Counted from the stretch's first letter, positions 51,813 to 60,953 are shown. The stretch: 64,000 bases of DNA from Neorhizobium sp. JUb45 (GCF_004343585.1 NZ_SLYW01000008.1:62001-126000), one strand, 5' to 3'. The notes: a model not told the origin generated them from the letters alone. A program made the numbers and translations.

Positions 51813-53235
51813 TGCGTGCCCTTCCAGTGTCCTTTTTGACCCACCACGGTGCCGAATCGACCGGGCTGCCATCTTTCCTGAATTCAATGTAAAGCGTTGG
51901 GCGATCTGTTTCCAGCGCCAACGCAGTCGCGCTTGCTACTCTTTTTTCGCCCATCAAGGCGATTGGTTCACCAGCAAAGACGAACTTGCCTTGTCGCACA
52001 TTCACGCTGTTCATGCCGGTCATAACAACGTGATAGCCATCGCCGGCATTGAGAATCACCATCTGACCATAGCTGCGAAATGCGCCGGCGAATACAACCA
52101 AGCCATCTGCCGGGGCGGTCACCACTGCTTTCGGTCCTGATGCCAAGGTCATGCCTCGAGCAGGATGTCCGGTACCATCGGGATCGCCCCATGAACGCAG
52201 GATATCGCCAGCCACAGGCAGTTCAAGCTTTTGCCGCAAGCTTGAAAACGGATATGCGGGCGCAATGCGGTTTTTGTCGGGCACGCCATTCTCGGCCAAC
52301 TGGCGTGCTTTTTCGCGCTCTTCGGCGCTCATCATCTTCTGGCGCTCCTCTTCGAGACGCGCCCTTTCCGCAGCTTCGCGGATGGAAGTGATGTCATTTT
52401 CCAGTGTCTCGATCAGTCCGCTCAGGCTTTCTGCCCTTGCGGCCAGTTCATCCGAGCGCTGCTGTTCGGCGATAAGGTCCGTGGCGCTGCTCTGGCTCTG
52501 CTTGTCATTCTCGACAAGCAGAAGCCCCATACGCCTGTCTTCTTCCAGGCTGGAGGAAATCGTTTCTGCAACACGTGACTTCTCAGTCGTTGCATCTTTC
52601 TGAAGCGAGGACAGCTGTTCCAGATCGTCAACGAGCGCCGTTGCCTGCTTGCGCATGCCGGGCACGACGGCGCCCAGCAGAATGGCGCTGCGCACCGACC
52701 CGAGTGCATCCTCCGGAGTGACGAGGAGGGCTGGCGGAGGGCTGCGCCCCATGCGCTGCAAAGCCGCCAAGACCTCCGCCAGAATGGCGCGACGGTCATG
52801 CAGGGACTTCTTGAGAGCGTCCTGACGTACGCCCAGTTGTGCAATTTTCTCTTCGCTTGCGAGGATCTTTTCCTCGAGATCCTTTCGCCGCTTGGCGGAA
52901 TCGATCAAGGCCTGCCGCAGATTGGCGGTGCTCTTTTCAAGCGTTGCGATATTCTCTTCGATCTGCCGTGCTTTTTCGGAGGAAACGTCGATCGAGCTTG
53001 TCAGGGCTTCCAGTTCGGCGCGTGTTTCATCGCGTTTGCGCTGCAATTCCGCTGAAGCGCTATCGGCTGTTGCAGGCGTTTCGGGCGGTGTCACCGGTGG
53101 CGGCGACAAATCGATGTCTTCCTGCGCCTGTGCCGCTGCCAGGTTTATCAATGGAAAGGGACCGGCGACCACGCCAAAAAACACCGCCGTTGCCGGCAGT
53201 GCTGCAGTCCAGCCAATCCATGTCGATCTCTTCAT
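51802..53235 (-). CDS. EnvC-like coiled-coil protein with degenerate LytM domain
   Basis: 477 residues. N-terminal signal sequence, a long coiled coil (about residues 60-290, rich in Glu, Arg and Leu heptads), then a C-terminal LytM/M23 domain. Catalytic residues of active M23 enzymes are missing: the HxGxD position reads HPARGMTLAS and the HLHFE position reads LYIEFR. This is the EnvC/NlpD pattern, in which the domain activates amidases rather than cutting peptidoglycan itself. Its stop overlaps ctpA, so envC-ctpA form a coupled pair; rlmH is upstream on the same strand. Confidence 0.9.
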   Translation of the reverse strand: MKRSTWIGWTAALPATAVFFGVVAGPFPLINLAAAQAQEDIDLSPPPVTPPETPATADSASAELQRKRDETRAELEALTSSIDVSSEKARQIEENIATLEKSTANLRQALIDSAKRRKDLEEKILASEEKIAQLGVRQDALKKSLHDRRAILAEVLAALQRMGRSPPPALLVTPEDALGSVRSAILLGAVVPGMRKQATALVDDLEQLSSLQKDATTEKSRVAETISSSLEEDRRMGLLLVENDKQSQSSATDLIAEQQRSDELAARAESLSGLIETLENDITSIREAAERARLEEERQKMMSAEEREKARQLAENGVPDKNRIAPAYPFSSLRQKLELPVAGDILRSWGDPDGTGHPARGMTLASGPKAVVTAPADGLVVFAGAFRSYGQMVILNAGDGYHVVMTGMNSVNVRQGKFVFAGEPIALMGEKRVASATALALETDRPTLYIEFRKDGSPVDSAPWWVKKDTGRARNDS

Positions 53236-53335
53236 TCCGTCCCGCGAATCTCTGCCGGATCGCTTGATACTAAGCAGATTCGGGCACTCACGCTACTGCC
53301 AAGATCACGTGTGGCAATTCGGTCGAAAACCGTCA

Positions 53336-53818
53336 TCAGACGCGGTGGTAAGGATGGCCGGAAAGGATGGTGACAGTGCGGTAAAGCTGCTCGGCCAGAA
53401 GAATGCGCACCAACTGGTGTGGCCATGTCATTGCGCCGAAGTTGATAACGGCATCGGCCTTGTCGCGGGAAGACGCATCATGGCCATCAGCCCCGCCGAT
53501 CGCCAGCATGCAATCGCGTTTGCCTTGATCGCGAAAGCGGCCGATCAGCGCGGCAAAGGCCTCGCTGTCCATGGATTTTCCACGCTCGTCGAGAATGATC
53601 AGAACGCTGCCCTCCGGCAGCGCCTTGTCCAGCATGCCGGCCTCTTCGCGTTTGCGTGTTTCGGCATTGGACGCACGGCTTTCCGCCACTTCCACGACAC
53701 GTGCAAACTCAAGGCCTACAGCCGGGCCGGCCTTGGCCATCCTGTCCACGTAACGGGACGCAAGTTCCTTTTCAGGGCCGGCTTTCAACCGTCCCACGGC
53801 AAATAGGCTGATGCGCAT
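53336..53818 (-). CDS. rlmH: 23S rRNA pseudouridine-1915 N3-methyltransferase RlmH
   Basis: SPOUT-class methyltransferase of m3-pseudouridine 1915 in 23S rRNA. 160 residues. The SPOUT knot carries ILDERGKSMDSEAFA near residue 75, MLAIGGADGHD near 105 and the C-terminal LLAEQLYRTVTILSGHPYHR, all family signatures. Located between rsfS and the EnvC-like gene; pairing with rsfS is widespread in bacteria. Confidence 0.96.
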   Translation of the reverse strand: MRISLFAVGRLKAGPEKELASRYVDRMAKAGPAVGLEFARVVEVAESRASNAETRKREEAGMLDKALPEGSVLIILDERGKSMDSEAFAALIGRFRDQGKRDCMLAIGGADGHDASSRDKADAVINFGAMTWPHQLVRILLAEQLYRTVTILSGHPYHRV

Positions 53819-53846
53819 TTTTGAACCGCCATGTTCCTCCGATCCA

Positions 53847-53868
53847 AAACCGCCGTATGGACGGCGGT
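53847..53868 (-). terminator. Terminator hairpin between rsfS and rlmH
   Basis: ACCGCCGT and ACGGCGGT with a four-base loop, followed on the minus strand by TTTT. It lies 52 bp after the rsfS stop and 29 bp before the rlmH start, so it may attenuate the downstream genes. Confidence 0.6.
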
Positions 53869-53919
53869 GTCGGGAACGGAATTGGCACCTAGCGGTTCAC
53901 GTCTGCGGTGAGGAACCCG

Positions 53920-54366
53920 TCAGTGCAATGTGTTTTCCTCGTAATCCGGCTCTGCCCACATTCTTTCCAGATTGTAGAACTCGCGGATTTCAGGGCGGAA
54001 CACATGGATGATGATGTCACCGGTGTCAATCAGCACCCAGTCGCCGGTTTCCTGGCCTTCGACACGGGAACCGCCGTATCCTTCGTCCTTTAGATCGGAA
54101 ACAAGGTGATCGGTGATCGCCGAGACATGGCGGCTCGATCGCCCGGAGACAACGACCATGTAGTCTCCCAGCGCCGATTTTCCGGCAATGTCGATGGTGA
54201 CGATATCTTCGGCTTTGGAGTCCTCAAGGCTTGCGAGGACCAGTTCAAGAGCACGATGAGCAGCTTCGGCGCCGCGGTCGGTGCTCGTCGGGAGGAGACG
54301 CTGGGTCTTTCCCTTGGCGTGTACTGTTGTCAGGGTTTTTCCTTTCGTCCAAGACAAAACAGGCAC
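53920..54366 (-). CDS. rsfS: Ribosome silencing factor RsfS
   Basis: Binds uL14 (L14) of the 50S subunit and prevents subunit joining when nutrients are low. 148 residues; the family core starts near residue 33 (HRALELVLASLEDSKAEDIVTIDIAGKSALGDYMVVVSGRSSRHV) and ends DWVLIDTGDIIIHVFRPEIREFYNLERMW. About 30 extra N-terminal residues precede the core, so the true start could be later. Same strand and neighbourhood as nadD and rlmH. Confidence 0.93.
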   Translation of the reverse strand: MPVLSWTKGKTLTTVHAKGKTQRLLPTSTDRGAEAAHRALELVLASLEDSKAEDIVTIDIAGKSALGDYMVVVSGRSSRHVSAITDHLVSDLKDEGYGGSRVEGQETGDWVLIDTGDIIIHVFRPEIREFYNLERMWAEPDYEENTLH

Positions 54367-54474
54367 TCGCGAATCCCAGATACAAGCGGGATCGCAAGAA
54401 AGAAGGTGGCATCGAACGGATAATCTTTCAAGAGTGATGACGATCGGATTGCGACCGTAGCGCGATTGGACCGT

Positions 54475-55107
54475 TCACGTTTTTTGTCGTGCCTTTGCGC
54501 GCAACTGGGTGGAACTGATGGTCGAGCGGCGGTCGTGGACAAATGTCCATGCCGGTGCAGGGCGCAGCGCAAGGCCCGCCGCGTCTTCCTCATCGACGCG
54601 GGCATGGTCGTAGGCACGCGCCATTGTCGAAGACACAAGTGACAGCGTTGCGCCCGGCCGGTCGATGATGGCGATCGGGAAGGTGGCGACGATCTGGCGC
54701 CAGTTCTGCCATAGATGAAACGTTTTCAGGCTGTCCGCGCCCATGATCCAGACAAAACGGATGCCGGGATTGCGCGCCGCCACATGCGCCACGGTATCGG
54801 CCGTGAAGCGCGTATCGAGATTTTGCTCGAAGGCGGTCACCTTGATGCGCGGGTCGTTGATCAGCTTTTCACTGGCAGCGATCCGGTCGCTCAGGGAGGC
54901 GAGTTCCGAGCGGCTTTTCAGCGGATTGCCCGGCGTCACCATCCACCAGAGATTATCAAGGGACAGCCGGCGCATGGCGATTTCCGCCACCAGCAGATGG
55001 CCTTCATGCGGGGGATTGAACGAACCGCCGAACAGGCCGACGGTCATGCCGCGCTCGACATGCGGCATGCGCAGATAGCGGCGATCGACGGCTGCTTCCT
55101 CCTCCAC
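54475..55107 (-). CDS. nadD: Nicotinate-nucleotide adenylyltransferase
   Basis: Adenylates nicotinate mononucleotide in NAD synthesis. 210 residues. The nucleotidyltransferase motif GLFGGSFNPPHEGHLLVA lies near residue 24-41, LWWMVTPGNPLK near 53, and the C-terminal ISSTQLRAK motif (ISSTxIR type) near 199. GTG start at 55107, six bases after the proA stop; ATG at 55068 (PHVERGMTVG) is an alternative. Part of obgE-proB-proA-nadD-rsfS-rlmH. Confidence 0.94.
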   Translation of the reverse strand: MEEEAAVDRRYLRMPHVERGMTVGLFGGSFNPPHEGHLLVAEIAMRRLSLDNLWWMVTPGNPLKSRSELASLSDRIAASEKLINDPRIKVTAFEQNLDTRFTADTVAHVAARNPGIRFVWIMGADSLKTFHLWQNWRQIVATFPIAIIDRPGATLSLVSSTMARAYDHARVDEEDAAGLALRPAPAWTFVHDRRSTISSTQLRAKARQKT

Positions 55108-55113
55108 CAGCGA

Positions 55114-56397
55114 TCAGGGCCTTGTCTGGCCGGTGCCATGCACGCGGTATTTGAACGAGGTGAGCTGTTCGACGCCGACAGGGCCACGGGCATGCATCTT
55201 GCCGGTCGAAATGCCGATTTCGCCTCCCATGCCGAATTCGCCGCCATCGGCAAACTGCGTGGACGCGTTGTGCAACAGGATGGCAGAATCGATCTCGTTG
55301 AAGAAGCGCGTCACGACCTGCGGATCTTCTGCGATCACCGCTTCGGTATGGTGCGAGGAATAGGTATCGATATGGTCGATTGCGCCCGAAATGCCGTCGA
55401 CCAGCTTCACCGAGATGACGGCATCCAGATATTCCGTGCGCCAATCTTCTTCGGTGGCCGGAGCGAGGCCAGGGACCTTAGCAAGCACATCAGCAGAGGC
55501 ACGCACTTCGCAGCCGGCTTGCTGGAGAACATCCACCAGCGGCTTCAACAGCGTGTCCGCGGCAGAAGCGTCGATCAGCAGGGTTTCGGCCGCGCCGCAA
55601 ACGCCGGTGCGGCGCATCTTGGCGTTGACAACAATCTTGCGTGCCATGTCGAGATCAGCGGAGGCATCCACATAGATGTGGCAAAGCCCCTCAAGATGAG
55701 CGAAAACCGGCACACGGGCTTCGTTTTGCACACGCGCGACCAGGCTTTTGCCGCCGCGCGGCACGATCACGTCAATCGCGCCATCGAGACCCGAAAGCAT
55801 GGCCCCAACCGCTGCGCGATCCGTCGTCGGCACCAGCTGGATGGCATGTTCCGGAAGCCCAGCGGCTTTCAGCCCTTCAACCAGGCAGGAATGGATAGCT
55901 TGCGATGAAAGGGCGGAATCCGAGCCACCGCGCAAAATAACCGCGTTGCCAGCCTTAAGGCATAGTGCGCCGGCATCGGCGGTCACGTTCGGGCGGCTTT
56001 CATAAATGACGCCGATGACGCCGAGCGGGGTGCGCACGCGCTCGATCTGCAGACCGTTGGGGCGATCCCAGGCGGTGATCACCTCACCGACCGGATCCTT
56101 GAACTCAGCAATTTCACGCAGGCCTTGAGCCATGCCCGCTATGCTTTTTGTTGTCAGCGTCAGGCGGTCGATGAAGGAAGGCAGAAGTCCCTTGCCTTCA
56201 ATGTTTTTCAGGTCGGCGGCATTGGCAGCCAGCAATTTGTCTTCTGCTGCCAGGATAGCGTCGGCCATGGCCTGCAGGGCAGCGTTCTTTGCTTGCGTCG
56301 AAGCCGTGGCGAGAATGCGTGCAGCGCTTTTGGCATTGCGGCCGATCATATCCATCACGGCGGCGACATCCGCCGCTCCGGTAACTCTATCCAGCAT
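55114..56397 (-). CDS. proA: Gamma-glutamyl phosphate reductase
   Basis: Second enzyme of proline synthesis, giving glutamate-5-semialdehyde. 427 residues. VIYESRPNVTADAGALCLKAGNAVILRGGSD near residue 124, IDVIVPRGGKSLV near 218, and the catalytic cysteine in RRTGVCGAAETLLID near 280. ATG 56397 has AGGGAGGA upstream. It overlaps the end of proB by 11 bp. Confidence 0.97.
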   Translation of the reverse strand: MLDRVTGAADVAAVMDMIGRNAKSAARILATASTQAKNAALQAMADAILAAEDKLLAANAADLKNIEGKGLLPSFIDRLTLTTKSIAGMAQGLREIAEFKDPVGEVITAWDRPNGLQIERVRTPLGVIGVIYESRPNVTADAGALCLKAGNAVILRGGSDSALSSQAIHSCLVEGLKAAGLPEHAIQLVPTTDRAAVGAMLSGLDGAIDVIVPRGGKSLVARVQNEARVPVFAHLEGLCHIYVDASADLDMARKIVVNAKMRRTGVCGAAETLLIDASAADTLLKPLVDVLQQAGCEVRASADVLAKVPGLAPATEEDWRTEYLDAVISVKLVDGISGAIDHIDTYSSHHTEAVIAEDPQVVTRFFNEIDSAILLHNASTQFADGGEFGMGGEIGISTGKMHARGPVGVEQLTSFKYRVHGTGQTRP

Positions 56398-57562
56398 GCG
56401 CGTCCTCCCTGACTTTTGCTTCCTCTGCAAGCGCGTGATGGCCGGTTACAACCAGGTCGTCGCGATGGACCATGGCGGCGCGGCCTGCATAGCCGAGAAT
56501 GTTTTCGATCTCGCCGGATTTACGACCGGCAATCTGCCGAGCCTCATCGGCATCATAACTGGCGAGACCCCGCGCGATTTCGCGGCCATCAACACCGATA
56601 ATGGCAACCGTGTCACCACGATTGAATTGGCCGCTGATCCTGCGGACACCGGCGGGCAGAAGGCTTTTCCCACCATGCAATGCGTTTTGCGCACCTGCAT
56701 CGACATGAAGTTCACCGCTCGCCTGAAGATGCCCGGCAATCCATGTCTTGCGGGCATTGACCGGCGTGGTCGCCGGCGCAAACCACGAGCAGCGAACGCC
56801 GTCCTCTATGGCGCGGAGCGGGTGTTCGGTCTTGCCGGAAGCAATGATCATCGCGCAGCCGGCGGCTGTCGCGATCTTGCCGGCATCGATCTTGGTGCGC
56901 ATGCCGCCACGTGACAGCTCGGATGCCGCGCCGCCGGCCATGGCTTCGATCTCGGGTGTAATCTCAGCAATCTCACCAAGGAACTGCGCTTCAGGATCGA
57001 TATGCGGGGGGGCCGTGTAAAGTCCGTCGATATCGGAAAGCAGGATCAGAAGATCGGCACCCGCCATGGTGGCCACGCGGGCAGCCAGCCGATCATTGTC
57101 GCCATAACGGATTTCCGATGTGGCGACAGTGTCGTTTTCGTTGATGATCGGCACTGCGCCCATCTTCATCAACTGTTTCAGCGTTGCGCGGGCATTGAGG
57201 TAGCGACGCCGCTCCTCGGTATCGCCCAGCGTCAGCAGCACCTGTCCGGCGACGATAGCGTCGCGAGACAGGCTTTCCGACCAGGCACGCGCCAGCGCGA
57301 TCTGGCCGACGGCTGCGGCTGCCTGGCTTTCTTCAAGCTTCAGCGCACCGGCGGGCAGGCCCAGAACGGTGCGACCGAGCGCGATGGCCCCGGAGGAAAC
57401 GACGAGCACTTCGCTGCCGCGCGCTCTCAATGCCGCAATATCGGCGCAGACTGCATCGAGCCAGCGCGATTTCAGCCCGGTGCCGCGATCAACAAGAAGA
57501 GCCGAGCCGATCTTGATGACGATGCGGCGGTGGCTGGCAATCGATTTGCGGCCGGCTGTCAT
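56387..57562 (-). CDS. proB: Glutamate 5-kinase
   Basis: First committed enzyme of proline synthesis, normally inhibited by proline. 391 residues. Amino-acid kinase domain (RIVIKIGSALLVD near residue 13, VSSGAIALGRTVLGL near 56, INENDTVATSEIRYGDNDRLAARVA near 140, LLILLSDIDGLYTAPP near 171) followed by a C-terminal PUA domain (about residues 285-375). Overlaps obgE by four bases upstream and proA by 11 downstream. Confidence 0.97.
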   Translation of the reverse strand: MTAGRKSIASHRRIVIKIGSALLVDRGTGLKSRWLDAVCADIAALRARGSEVLVVSSGAIALGRTVLGLPAGALKLEESQAAAAVGQIALARAWSESLSRDAIVAGQVLLTLGDTEERRRYLNARATLKQLMKMGAVPIINENDTVATSEIRYGDNDRLAARVATMAGADLLILLSDIDGLYTAPPHIDPEAQFLGEIAEITPEIEAMAGGAASELSRGGMRTKIDAGKIATAAGCAMIIASGKTEHPLRAIEDGVRCSWFAPATTPVNARKTWIAGHLQASGELHVDAGAQNALHGGKSLLPAGVRRISGQFNRGDTVAIIGVDGREIARGLASYDADEARQIAGRKSGEIENILGYAGRAAMVHRDDLVVTGHHALAEEAKVREDAHAG

Positions 57563-58623
57563 TCGTCATCGTCCTCGTCGAGGTCGTTCTGAACTGGTGC
57601 GGAACGATCGGGCAGGGCGGTTTCACTGGTGCCGCTCGCCTCGACGATGATGTCGCGCAGGGCGCGCAGAACTTCCGTCATGCCCTTGCCGGTGATGGCC
57701 GAAATCGCAAATGGCGTCTGGCCGCTCGCTTTTTCAAGCTCCTTGGTCTTTTTCTTCAGTTCCTTGTCATCGAGGATGTCGATCTGTGACAAGGCGACGA
57801 TGACCGGCTTGTCAATCAATCCGCCGCCATAGGCTTCCAGTTCTGTCTTGACCGTCTTGTAGGCTTTGCCGACATTTTCCTCCATCGAGGAAACGAGGTG
57901 CAAGAGAACGCGGGTGCGCTCCACATGGCCAAGGAAACGGTCGCCGATGCCGACGCCTTCATGCGCGCCTTCGATAAGGCCGGGAATATCGGCCAAAACG
58001 AATTCGCGGCCGTCAATGGTGGCGACGCCAAGGTTTGGATGCAGCGTCGTGAATGGATAGTTGGCGATTTTTGGCCGCGCACGGGTAACCGATGCAAGGA
58101 AGGTGGATTTGCCGGCATTCGGCAGACCAACGAGACCGGCATCGGCGATCAGCTTCAAACGCAGCCATACGGTCTTTTCTTCGCCTTCAAGGCCCGGATT
58201 GGCCCAGTTCGGTGCCTGATTGGTCGCGGTCTTGAAGTGTGAGTTGCCAAAACCGCCATTGCCGCCCTTGGCGAGGCGAAAACGCTGACCTTCGCGCGTC
58301 AGGTCGATGATCAGGGTTTCGTTGTCTTCCTCGAAAATCTGTGTGCCGACCGGCACTTTCAGCGTCACTTCGCCGCCATTGGCGCCGGTACGGTTGCGGC
58401 CCATACCATGGATGCCGGTCTGCGCCTTGAAGTGCTGCTGGAAGCGGAAATCGATCAGCGTGTTGAGACCGTTGACGGCCTCGACCCAGACATCGCCACC
58501 ACGACCACCGTCACCACCATCCGGTCCGCCGAATTCGACGAATTTTTCGCGACGGAACGAGACCGCACCGGCGCCGCCGTCGCCAGAGCGAATGTATACT
58601 TTTGCCTCGTCAAGAAATTTCAT
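57559..58623 (-). CDS. obgE: Obg GTPase (CgtA)
   Basis: Essential GTPase involved in 50S maturation and stringent signalling. 354 residues. Glycine-rich Obg domain (AKVYIRSGDGGAGAVSFRREKFVEFGGPDGGDGGRGGDV, residues about 6-45), then the G domain with GLPNAGKSTFLASV near 167, LADIPGLIEGAHEG near 211 and switch/G4 ALSQIDILD near 282. The C-terminus is acidic (DEDDDE). First gene of the obgE-proB-proA-nadD run, and divergent from the endonuclease/phosphatase-family gene. Confidence 0.97.
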   Translation of the reverse strand: MKFLDEAKVYIRSGDGGAGAVSFRREKFVEFGGPDGGDGGRGGDVWVEAVNGLNTLIDFRFQQHFKAQTGIHGMGRNRTGANGGEVTLKVPVGTQIFEEDNETLIIDLTREGQRFRLAKGGNGGFGNSHFKTATNQAPNWANPGLEGEEKTVWLRLKLIADAGLVGLPNAGKSTFLASVTRARPKIANYPFTTLHPNLGVATIDGREFVLADIPGLIEGAHEGVGIGDRFLGHVERTRVLLHLVSSMEENVGKAYKTVKTELEAYGGGLIDKPVIVALSQIDILDDKELKKKTKELEKASGQTPFAISAITGKGMTEVLRALRDIIVEASGTSETALPDRSAPVQNDLDEDDDE

Positions 58624-58698
58624 CTTTTTGCCGTCACTTATCTGATAGTCGGTTTGCGGTTTGGATATCGCCCATAGGGGCCAAGGTCAAAGATTATC

Positions 58699-59559
58699 AT
58701 GAAGTTCGTCAGCTATAACATCCAGTATGGTTTTGGCCTCGACGGCCTTTTCGACCTCGAACGTATCGCCAAGAGCCTCGCTGGTGCCGATGTCATCGCC
58801 TTGCAGGAGGTCACACGCGGATCGCCGGAAAACGATCACGTCGACATGGTTGCCGCCCTGCAGGAACTGTTTCCCGACTTCTTCATCTCTTATGGCGCCG
58901 GTTGCGACGTGCTTTTCGACTTCGTGGTCGAAAATGGTCGTCGCAAGGAGCGGCGTTTCCAGTTCGGTAACATGATCCTGTCGCGCTGGCCAATTCTTGC
59001 TACCCGGAACCTGCTTTTGCCGCGTAGCCACAGTGTCGAGCTTATCAACCTGCAGCGCAGCGCCGTCGAGGCGGTCATCGATACGCCGGATGGCGCCATC
59101 CGCGTCTATTCCGTCCATCTCGATCATGTGTCGCCCGATGAGCGCATGGCGCAGATCGCCTTTCTCAAAGAACGGGTTTTGAACTTTGTGGCCGAGGGTG
59201 GTTCTCTGACGGGTATTGGCTCCAACAGATTTCCAGAACTGCCGCTGCCGCAGGATTTTGTCGTGATGGGCGATTTCAACATGGAACCGGAGACGCCGGA
59301 ATATATCGCCATGGTCGGGCATGATGACCGTTTCTATGGCCGCGCATTGCGCAGCAACCAGCTCGTCGATGTTCTGGCGCGTTTTGGTCGCCTTACATCC
59401 GACTGCTACAGCTGGATCGAACCGCCGGAAGGGCCGGCCAAGGCCCATCTCGATTACTGCTTTGTCAATCATGCTCTCTTTCCGCGCGTCCGGGATGTTT
59501 TTGTCGATATGGACGCCAAGGGATCCGACCATTTTCCGGTCTGGCTCGAGCTCGTCTGA
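58699..59559 (+). CDS. Endonuclease/exonuclease/phosphatase family protein
   Basis: 286 residues with the EEP fold. Conserved residues: Asn in FVSYNIQYGFG near residue 7, Glu in VIALQEVTRG near 38, the HLDHVSPDERMAQIAFL helix near 140, Asp-x-Asn in VMGDFNMEPETPEY near 193, and the C-terminal SDHFPVWLEL. The substrate may be DNA, a phosphoinositide-like lipid or another phosphodiester; the sequence does not decide. No signal peptide. Divergent from obgE, convergent with the GNAT pair. Confidence 0.85.
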   Translation: MKFVSYNIQYGFGLDGLFDLERIAKSLAGADVIALQEVTRGSPENDHVDMVAALQELFPDFFISYGAGCDVLFDFVVENGRRKERRFQFGNMILSRWPILATRNLLLPRSHSVELINLQRSAVEAVIDTPDGAIRVYSVHLDHVSPDERMAQIAFLKERVLNFVAEGGSLTGIGSNRFPELPLPQDFVVMGDFNMEPETPEYIAMVGHDDRFYGRALRSNQLVDVLARFGRLTSDCYSWIEPPEGPAKAHLDYCFVNHALFPRVRDVFVDMDAKGSDHFPVWLELV

Positions 59560-59578
59560 GCATTCATCCTCTCCTGAA

Positions 59579-59606
59579 ATGCCGGGACAATTGATTGCCC
59601 CGGCAT
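59579..59606. terminator. Bidirectional hairpin between the EEP gene and the GNAT genes
   Basis: ATGCCGGG and CCCGGCAT arms enclose a second short stem (CAAT/ATTG). It lies 19 bp after the plus-strand stop and four bases from the minus-strand stop at 59611. T-content after it is moderate. Confidence 0.6.
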
Positions 59607-59610
59607 GTCT

Positions 59611-60195
59611 TCAATTCCTGATCGTCTGCACAAAGTCCCGCGCTGTCACCACCGTGTCGATATGCATGACCATGGCATTGCGGGCGATGGAGAACATGTC
59701 TCGGCAACCGATAATGGCAAAACCAAGTTTCTGCTGAACGCGCAACGAGCCGGCATTGTCGGAAAACATTCCGGAATGCATTTCTGCATCCGGCATGCAT
59801 TCGAAAAACGCCTTCAAAGCGCTGCCCGCCGCTTCCGTCATCAACCCGCGTTTCCAGGCGCTGCGGTTCAGCCAATAGCCCAGATGCCATTGGCCATGCC
59901 GCAGTTCTATGCTGACGATGCCAAGATGACGGCCGTCGGTATCGCAGATGGCAAAATTCCAGTCGGGCAGCTTTCTGGCAGTCTGCTGTTTCAGCCAGTC
60001 CACTGCATCCTGCCGATGGAACGGTGCGGGCACCCGCGCCAGCATGCGCGATACGGAAAAATCACCCAGGGAAACGGCGATGGCATCGGCATCCTCCATC
60101 CGGGGTGGGCGCAATAAAAGCCGCGGCGTGCGGATGGTCGGGCAGGGGCCGATACCCGCGCGGACGTCCTGCTTTTCGCTCTCCAGGGCAATCAT
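59611..60195 (-). CDS. GNAT-family N-acetyltransferase (second of pair)
   Basis: 194 residues. RimJ/RimL-type GNAT: IRTPRLLLRPPRMEDADAIA near residue 20, LGIVSIELRHGQWHLGYWLNRSAWKRGLMTEAAGSALKAFFE (acetyl-CoA binding) near 95-135. ATG 60195 overlaps the stop of the upstream GNAT gene by four bases, so the pair is coupled. The acceptor substrate is unknown; ribosomal-protein N-termini or small amines are possible. Confidence 0.88.
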   Translation of the reverse strand: MIALESEKQDVRAGIGPCPTIRTPRLLLRPPRMEDADAIAVSLGDFSVSRMLARVPAPFHRQDAVDWLKQQTARKLPDWNFAICDTDGRHLGIVSIELRHGQWHLGYWLNRSAWKRGLMTEAAGSALKAFFECMPDAEMHSGMFSDNAGSLRVQQKLGFAIIGCRDMFSIARNAMVMHIDTVVTARDFVQTIRN

Positions 60196-60824
60196 CGCAT
60201 TTCCCCCCAGCTTCTCAGCGACATCCAGGTCTTGCGATCGAGGCGATACCATTCGACCGGCACCATGCCGCCCAATGCCAAAGAACCGACCATGCCGGAA
60301 CCCTGGAACTGGAAGCCGCATTTCTGGATGACGCGGCGGGAGGGGATGTTGGTGACCCGGCAGCGCGCGTCGATCTGGTCGATGTCGCGCGTGCGGAACG
60401 CCATGTCGATCAGCGCATGCGCCGCTTCGGTGGCAATGCCGTCATTCCAGTAGGGTTCGCCCAGCCAATAGCCGATTTCGAGCGTGGCCGGGTCTTCCTG
60501 CGGCTCCAGCGCGCAGCATCCGAGAAATTTGCCGTTTTCGGCATGGGTAATGGCATAGACGCACTTGCCAATCACGCCATCTTTCGTACGTCGCACGAAA
60601 TCCGCGGCGTCTTTGGCCGTGTATGGGTGCGGCATGCGGGCGACCATGGTCGCAATATTCGCATTGTTGGCGAGATGGGCAAGGGCGTCGATGTCTTCTT
60701 CGTGCGGGGCGCGCAGAACGAGCCTTTGCGACAATAAGACGGGGCAACTGCTCCTTAAGCCATCGGGCCTTGGCCGCTCTTCGGGCAACCGTGATTGGCT
60801 GCTCCTCAACAATTCGCCTTGCAT
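60192..60824 (-). CDS. GNAT-family N-acetyltransferase (first of pair)
   Basis: 210 residues, RimJ/RimL-type. VLLSQRLVLRAPHEEDIDALAHLANN near residue 28, FLGCCALEPQEDPATLEIGYWLGEPYWNDGIATEAAHALID near 97-138 (acetyl-CoA site), and SRRVIQKCGFQFQG near 165. ATG 60824 has AAGGAGA eight bases upstream. A paralogue overlaps its 3' end, suggesting a tandem duplication. Separated from rpmA by a terminator. Confidence 0.88.
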   Translation of the reverse strand: MQGELLRSSQSRLPEERPRPDGLRSSCPVLLSQRLVLRAPHEEDIDALAHLANNANIATMVARMPHPYTAKDAADFVRRTKDGVIGKCVYAITHAENGKFLGCCALEPQEDPATLEIGYWLGEPYWNDGIATEAAHALIDMAFRTRDIDQIDARCRVTNIPSRRVIQKCGFQFQGSGMVGSLALGGMVPVEWYRLDRKTWMSLRSWGEMR

Positions 60825-60851
60825 GTTCAGTCTCCTTCGTGGGGAACAAGA

Positions 60852-60887
60852 AAAAGGGGAGGTGGGTGGTGTCCCATCTCCCCTTTT
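60852..60887 (-). terminator. Rho-independent terminator downstream of rpmA
   Basis: A stem of about 15 bp (AAAAGGGGAG.TGGG against CCCATCTCCCCTTTT, one G-U) with a six-base loop, followed on the minus strand by TTTTTCTT. It ends the rplU-rpmA transcript before the GNAT genes. Confidence 0.85.
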
Positions 60888-60953
60888 CTTTGACTGAACC
60901 TTTTAACGTTCAACCGGGTCGATGAGACGCCGGTTGCTAACGCTTGCCGGCTT

